From NCBI GenBank assembly GCA_021107685.1, contig JAIOSH010000372.1:1-8298 (forward strand): DNA of 8,298 nucleotides. Reading direction: 5' to 3'. The notes under the pieces were generated by a model. That model was not told where the DNA came from. It was given only the letters and a program-made list of their open reading frames with translations, and ran no database searches. Positions 4,386 to 8,298 of the stretch are shown in pieces. Origin of the DNA: Bacteroidales bacterium. GTDB taxonomy: Bacteria > Bacteroidota > Bacteroidia > Bacteroidales > SMBSF39. Made by a program: the position numbers and the translations under genes. The stretch's first letter is position 1, and the number at the start of each line of letters is the position of its first letter.

Positions 4386-6274
4386 TAAAACATGAATGTG
4401 GTATTGCTTTAATCAGATTATTAAAACCACTTGAATTTTACCTTGCAAAATATGGTACAAGTTTTTACGGTTTGAATAAACTACACCTGTTAATGCAAAA
4501 ACAACACAACAGGGGACAGGATGGTGCAGGAATTGCCTGCATTAAATTTGATCTTGAACCGGGTAATAAATATATTAACAAAACTCATTCAAATTCTTCA
4601 TCCCCTATAAAAGATATTTTTAATGGAATTTATGATAAATTAAATGCTATTAAGGAAAAAAATCCAAAGCGATTAAAAGATATATCATGGTTAAAACAAA
4701 ATATTGAATTTGCAGGTGAGCTTTTCTTAGGACATCTACGCTATGGCACTTATGGTCAAAACCAAATTGAAAATCTTCATCCCGTAATAAGAGAAAATAA
4801 CTGGAAGACAAAAAACCTGGTTTTAGCAGGAAATTTTAATTTAACTAATGTTGATGAGCTTTTTGAAAAATTAGTTGATTTAGGTCAATATCCTGTTGAA
4901 ACCTCAGACACAATTACAATTCTTGAAAAAATCGGGCATTTCTTAGATGAAGAAAATGAAGTTTTATACAGGCAATATAAAAAAGAAGCTCTTTACAAAA
5001 AAAATATAACCGATAAGATTGCACAAAATTTAAATATTCAAAATATACTAAGTAAATCATCCGAATACTGGGACGGAGGATATTCTATTGCCGGATTATT
5101 AGGTCATGGCGATGCTTTTGTACTTAGAGATCCGGCTGGTATTCGTCCGGCATTTTATTATAAAGATGACGAAGTTGTTGTTGTTACTTCAGAACGACCT
5201 GTCATTCAAACAGCTTTTAATGTTCCTGTTGAAAAAATTAAGGAGGTAAAACCGGGCTTTGCTTTGATCATTAAAAAGAATGGTGAAACTGGTGAATTTT
5301 TATGTAAAAAACCCATTGATAAAAAATCCTGTTCTTTTGAAAGAATTTATTTTTCAAGGGGAACTGATATTGATATTTACAAAGAAAGAAAAAAATTAGG
5401 CAAATTATTAACTCCTTCAATTTTAAAAGCTATTGACTATGATTTGCCAAATAGTGTGTTTTCTTTTATTCCCAACACCGCTGCTGTTGCTTTTAGGGGA
5501 TTAGTAGAAGAACTCCATTTATTTTGCACAAAAATTTACAAGGATAAAATTATTCAATTAGGCAATAAAATAACATCAGAAAACCTTGATGAAATTTTTT
5601 CAATAAAACCAAAATTTGAGGAAATTGCCGTTAAAGATATTAAATTAAGAACTTTTATCACACAGGATACTCAAAGAGATGATTTGGTAGCACATGTATA
5701 TGATGTAACTTATGGTATAATTAAAAAAGGAATAGACAATTTGATTGTTATTGATGATTCAATAGTAAGAGGTACAACATTAAAGCAAAGTATTATTCGC
5801 ATCCTTGACAGCCTGTACCCTAAAAAAATAATCATTGCTTCATCTGCTCCCCAGATTCGTTATCCTGATTGCTATGGTATTGATATGGCAAAGCTCAATG
5901 ATTTTATTGCTTTTAAGGCTGCCATTGAATTGCTAAAGGATACAAATCAAACTCATATTATTAATGAAGTTTACAAAAAATCTAAAGACCAGGAAAATTT
6001 ACATAAAGAAAAAATTATAAATTATGTAAAAGAAATTTATATGCCTTTTACAACAGAGCAGATATCGGAAAAAATTTCAGAATTGCTAACTCCAAAAGAA
6101 ATTCAATCGGAAGTTAAAATAATTTACCAGACCATTGAAGATCTACATGAAGCAACTCCTGAGCATAAAGGAGACTGGTATTTTACGGGCAATTATCCAA
6201 CTCCGGGCGGAAATAAAGTAGTTAACAAATCATTTATTAATTATATTGAAGGAAGAAATGTTAGAGCATATTAA
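4373..6274 (+). CDS. purF: Amidophosphoribosyltransferase, long Bacteroidota form
   Basis: 633 residues. It catalyses the first committed step of purine synthesis, PRPP plus glutamine to phosphoribosylamine, in the cytoplasm. The N-terminal class II glutaminase domain begins MSEQIKHECGIALIRL, with Cys9 as the nucleophile after a short propeptide. Also present are NRGQDGAGIA (46-55), HLRYGTYG (121-128, substrate-binding Arg123), LAGNFNLTN (151-159) and SDT (178-180). The phosphoribosyltransferase domain has ERIYFSRGTD (323-332), RTFIT (426-430), the PRPP loop VIDDSIVRGTTL (459-470) and APQIRYPDCYGIDM (492-505). It exceeds the E. coli (505) and B. subtilis (476) enzymes through about 15 extra residues before HLRYGT, an insert of about 30 residues before RTFIT, and a C-terminal extension ending GNYPTPGGNK to NVRAY. 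Against the canonical HNGN oxyanion segment this protein reads GNFN: the Asn is kept and Gly is replaced by Phe155. Long PurF paralogs occur in Bacteroidota, sometimes beside a standard copy, so it may be a second enzyme. The frame is intact. Confidence 0.9.
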   Translation: MSEQIKHECGIALIRLLKPLEFYLAKYGTSFYGLNKLHLLMQKQHNRGQDGAGIACIKFDLEPGNKYINKTHSNSSSPIKDIFNGIYDKLNAIKEKNPKRLKDISWLKQNIEFAGELFLGHLRYGTYGQNQIENLHPVIRENNWKTKNLVLAGNFNLTNVDELFEKLVDLGQYPVETSDTITILEKIGHFLDEENEVLYRQYKKEALYKKNITDKIAQNLNIQNILSKSSEYWDGGYSIAGLLGHGDAFVLRDPAGIRPAFYYKDDEVVVVTSERPVIQTAFNVPVEKIKEVKPGFALIIKKNGETGEFLCKKPIDKKSCSFERIYFSRGTDIDIYKERKKLGKLLTPSILKAIDYDLPNSVFSFIPNTAAVAFRGLVEELHLFCTKIYKDKIIQLGNKITSENLDEIFSIKPKFEEIAVKDIKLRTFITQDTQRDDLVAHVYDVTYGIIKKGIDNLIVIDDSIVRGTTLKQSIIRILDSLYPKKIIIASSAPQIRYPDCYGIDMAKLNDFIAFKAAIELLKDTNQTHIINEVYKKSKDQENLHKEKIINYVKEIYMPFTTEQISEKISELLTPKEIQSEVKIIYQTIEDLHEATPEHKGDWYFTGNYPTPGGNKVVNKSFINYIEGRNVRAY

Positions 6275-6283
6275 TACAAAAAA

Positions 6284-6312
6284 AATTGGTTCAATCATAG
6301 ATTGAACCAATT
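6284..6312 (-). terminator. Hairpin terminator between convergent genes
   Basis: aattggttcaatc (6284-6296) and gattgaaccaatt (6300-6312) form a perfect 13-bp stem with a 3-base loop. On the minus strand the stem is followed at once by a run of T (the plus-strand A-run at 6278-6285), so it is a classic rho-independent terminator for the gene at 6336-8021. For purF, whose stop is 9 bases before the stem, the nearest T-run on the plus strand is 18 bases past the stem (from 6331), so termination in that direction is less certain, though the hairpin would still protect its 3' end. Confidence 0.8.
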
Positions 6313-6335
6313 ATCAATAGTTCCAAAAACTTTTT

Positions 6336-8021
6336 TTATTTAATAATAAGTTTTTTAATATCAATCTGTTCTCCATTAATATTTAGCAGTACAAGGTAAA
6401 TACCAGTAGGCAATTTGTCTTCTAAAACAATAGTTTTATTATTATTTTTTATGTGTAGTTCTTTAATAAGTTTTCCTAAAGAATTATAAATCTGTACTTC
6501 AGAAGATATATTACTATTAGTAACAATATCAAGATATATCATGTTGTTAGCCGGATTTGGATATATATTTAAATAAGAAGCTTTTGTTTCTTCAATTTCA
6601 TTTATCTGAGCAGATTTCCTATGTGGGGGCTTTTGAACAGCATTCCAGTCAGTTTCTACAACATTTACTCCATCAACAATAACAAAATTACCATAGGTGA
6701 GTTCGGGATTATAGTAAATGGTTCCAGTACCGGTAAAAATAACATCCATAATTATTACATTTGGATGAATATACAACGTTCCTGTGATATGGTACTCTGA
6801 TAACTCGTCACTTGGAACAGGAACATCTCTTAGATCTTCAAAATTAAAGCCTTGTGGTATCCAATAATTTACATTCCAATAATCAACATCGTTTCTGTCT
6901 GGATATTTGCCATGAACTGTAAGAAATTTATATCCACTAGGAAAAATTAGAGGATCATTTGTCGAAATTATACACCTGCTAGGATTATAAATAATTTTTT
7001 CTGATGGATTTATTATTGTTAAATCAATAGCTGTCTGGATATCATATACATGCTCAATACCTTCATCAATATAGTATGAACCTGAATTATTAGTGTTATA
7101 ATGCCCTTGGTTATCAAATCCTGCATAAGCGCTTCCATTAGAATTTCTAAGTGGCGAAAAAAGTAACGAATATTCGGGAGGATGAATACCTACACAATTA
7201 TATAATAAAAAATTGCAGTTATTCAATGGATAAAAAGGTGGTGGTTTGTTATCAATTTTTGGAAAATAGTTAATAGAGCCGTTATTATATGTTAGGGGGG
7301 GGCTATTATACCAATTGTCATTTGACACTTCACCCCACCATAAATGACCACCTTCATCACAATTTATTTTCGGATTAAACATTACATCAAAACGTCCAGG
7401 ATTACCTGCTTGTGATACATTAGATCGGTAAAATGGGTAAAATTTCATTCTACCCCTGGTATTATCATAAATCCACACTAAAGAATCAACAATATTATCG
7501 TCATGAGAAGTAAATTCATGAATATATATAGTATGTTTTATAACTGTATGTGGCAACAGTACTCTAGATTGTGATGGTAGATAAGTAACGAAAGCAGTAC
7601 TCAATAATGCCATATAATTACCAGATTGTTGTTCAAGTGGATGTATATCAAGTTCTGAAAAAATTATCCATTCATTCCAATCCCAGCCCTTTCCTGTCCA
7701 TTCATCAAAAGTTATATCGCCATAATCATTATCAATAACGTTGAAAGTTCTACCTGTAGTACCGATACATCCAGGATAACAAGTAGGTATAAAAGGAAAA
7801 GATACGGCTTCAACCTTAAAACTCTTTGCATAATTACAATAATCAGCATACCAATGTAATGCGGTTATTGAAATATCGTATTCGCCATCATAATAATCGG
7901 GTTCATATGGGTTAAATGTTACCCCCCACAAATCATCAACATTATAAGGGTTAGGAAAATCTTGTGTAAATGAGAAACTTGAAATAAAAATTAAAATTAA
8001 AATTAATAGATTTTTTTTCAT
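6336..8021 (-). CDS. T9SS-exported protein of unknown function (type A sorting domain)
   Basis: 561 residues. A signal peptide (MKKNLLILILIFISSFSFTQ, cleavage around residue 17-20) leads to the periplasm. Residues ~483-561 form a type A T9SS sorting domain: LNIYPNPANNMIYLDI, then EVQIYNSLGKLIKEL, LPTGIYLVLL and a basic IDIKKLIIK end. The protein should therefore cross the outer membrane by type IX secretion and be released or anchored at the surface. The central ~460 residues are rich in Tyr, Asn, Trp, Pro and Asp and match no enzyme I recognise; no catalytic motif is evident. Residues around 415-455 (TGTLYIHPNVIIMDVIFTGT) resemble short beta-helix or adhesin rungs. Several Cys (for example CYPGCIG and NCNFLLYNC) could form disulfides outside the cell. 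It is monocistronic by appearance, with its own promoter and terminator. It could be an adhesin, a structural protein or a carbohydrate- or mineral-binding protein; the sequence does not decide. Confidence 0.85.
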   Translation of the reverse strand: MKKNLLILILIFISSFSFTQDFPNPYNVDDLWGVTFNPYEPDYYDGEYDISITALHWYADYCNYAKSFKVEAVSFPFIPTCYPGCIGTTGRTFNVIDNDYGDITFDEWTGKGWDWNEWIIFSELDIHPLEQQSGNYMALLSTAFVTYLPSQSRVLLPHTVIKHTIYIHEFTSHDDNIVDSLVWIYDNTRGRMKFYPFYRSNVSQAGNPGRFDVMFNPKINCDEGGHLWWGEVSNDNWYNSPPLTYNNGSINYFPKIDNKPPPFYPLNNCNFLLYNCVGIHPPEYSLLFSPLRNSNGSAYAGFDNQGHYNTNNSGSYYIDEGIEHVYDIQTAIDLTIINPSEKIIYNPSRCIISTNDPLIFPSGYKFLTVHGKYPDRNDVDYWNVNYWIPQGFNFEDLRDVPVPSDELSEYHITGTLYIHPNVIIMDVIFTGTGTIYYNPELTYGNFVIVDGVNVVETDWNAVQKPPHRKSAQINEIEETKASYLNIYPNPANNMIYLDIVTNSNISSEVQIYNSLGKLIKELHIKNNNKTIVLEDKLPTGIYLVLLNINGEQIDIKKLIIK

Positions 8022-8079
8022 AGTTTTAAATTTTTTTTGGTTTATATTTTACAAAAAAGCACTTTTTTATTATTTTAAA

Positions 8080-8111
8080 CAAAATTAAAAAATATATATA
8101 TAATAAACAAA
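8080..8111 (-). promoter_or_regulatory. Putative promoter of the T9SS-exported protein
   Basis: Minus-strand TAATTTTG (8087-8080) is a perfect TAnnTTTG -7 element, and TTTG (8111-8108) lies 20 bases upstream, close to ideal -33/-7 spacing. The start would be near 8073, leaving an AT-rich leader of about 50 bases before the ATG at 8021. It is the best-formed promoter in the window. Confidence 0.5.
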
Positions 8112-8136
8112 TTTTTTTCCAAAACAATTTACAAAT

Positions 8137-8178
8137 AAAAAAAATCTATATGAAAATAAGAATAACCTCATTCTTTTC
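8137..8178 (-). terminator. Possible weak terminator of the gene entering from the right edge
   Basis: On the minus strand aagaat-gaggtt-attctt (8175-8158) forms a 6-bp stem. It can alternatively fold with gaaaa/ttttc pairs (8178-8174 with 8156-8152) and a 3-base bulge. An eight-base T-run follows (plus-strand A-run 8137-8144). It lies about 60 bases after the stop of the partial gene at 8239 and before the promoter at 8080-8111, the right place for a terminator. The stem is weak and A-T rich. Confidence 0.3.
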
Positions 8179-8238
8179 AGTACTGGGGTATAATTTTTAA
8201 AAGTAACAAAGTAAACTCTTGAAAATTTAATTTATGAA

Positions 8239-8298
8239 TTATTTAATATTCCGATTAATTTTTTCTGCTAATTCAGCAAATTCCTCATGTGTGAGCTT
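8239..8298 (-). CDS. 3' end of an unidentified gene (5' end outside window)
   Basis: On the minus strand the frame from the window edge gives 19 residues, KLTHEEFAELAEKINRNIK, then TAA at 8241-8239. The amphipathic, charged helical sequence looks like a genuine C-terminus. The family cannot be told. It is in the same direction as the T9SS-exported gene, about 217 bases upstream of it, but a possible terminator and a good promoter lie between, so they are probably separate units. Confidence 0.5.
   Translation of the reverse strand, partial: KLTHEEFAELAEKINRNIK

Noticed and set aside
8022..8298. A small plus-strand gene at the right end
   Set aside because: Plus-strand frames are short and low-complexity; the only protein-like reading is the minus-strand tail ending at 8239.

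Overview
The window looks like a piece of chromosome from an AT-rich member of the Bacteroidota, probably Bacteroidales-like. The evidence is a secreted protein with a type IX secretion (T9SS) C-terminal sorting domain, the long divergent form of amidophosphoribosyltransferase typical of this phylum, promoters of the TTG / TAnnTTTG type, no clear Shine-Dalgarno sequences, and AT-rich intergenic repeats of a kind common in the phylum.

Layout: (1) 1-763 is a degraded or junction region. It holds the 3' end of an unidentified gene, a short ORF with an RNNSVH (R-x4-H) motif suggestive of a HEPN-type domain, an orphan 29-codon tail ending like an outer-membrane beta-barrel, and a gene-free stretch that is locally GC-richer and ends in an AT-rich inverted repeat. 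(2) 764-4298, minus strand: a secreted family C69 dipeptidase and, downstream of it, a YfcC/DcuC-family membrane transporter. A repeat-dense spacer of about 325 bp separates them, and each gene appears to have its own promoter. (3) 4373-6274, plus strand: purF, encoding a long-form amidophosphoribosyltransferase, divergent from the dipeptidase. (4) 6336-8021, minus strand: a T9SS-exported surface or secreted protein of unknown function, convergent with purF across a strong hairpin terminator. (5) 8239-8298, minus strand: the last 19 codons of another gene.

The dipeptidase and transporter could form a peptide-use module: periplasmic hydrolysis of dipeptides followed by uptake or exchange of the products. 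This is inferred from family and position only. PurF is housekeeping (first committed step of purine synthesis).

The most structured DNA is the spacer at 2421-2688. It reads as two short elements with related terminal inverted repeats, placed end to end and sharing a 12-bp palindrome. The first contains two mini-hairpins that differ by a compensatory base pair. The right terminus of the second supplies the dipeptidase stop codon. I see no CRISPR array, tRNA, rRNA, intact insertion sequence or defence operon, and nothing that clearly amounts to a new multi-gene system.
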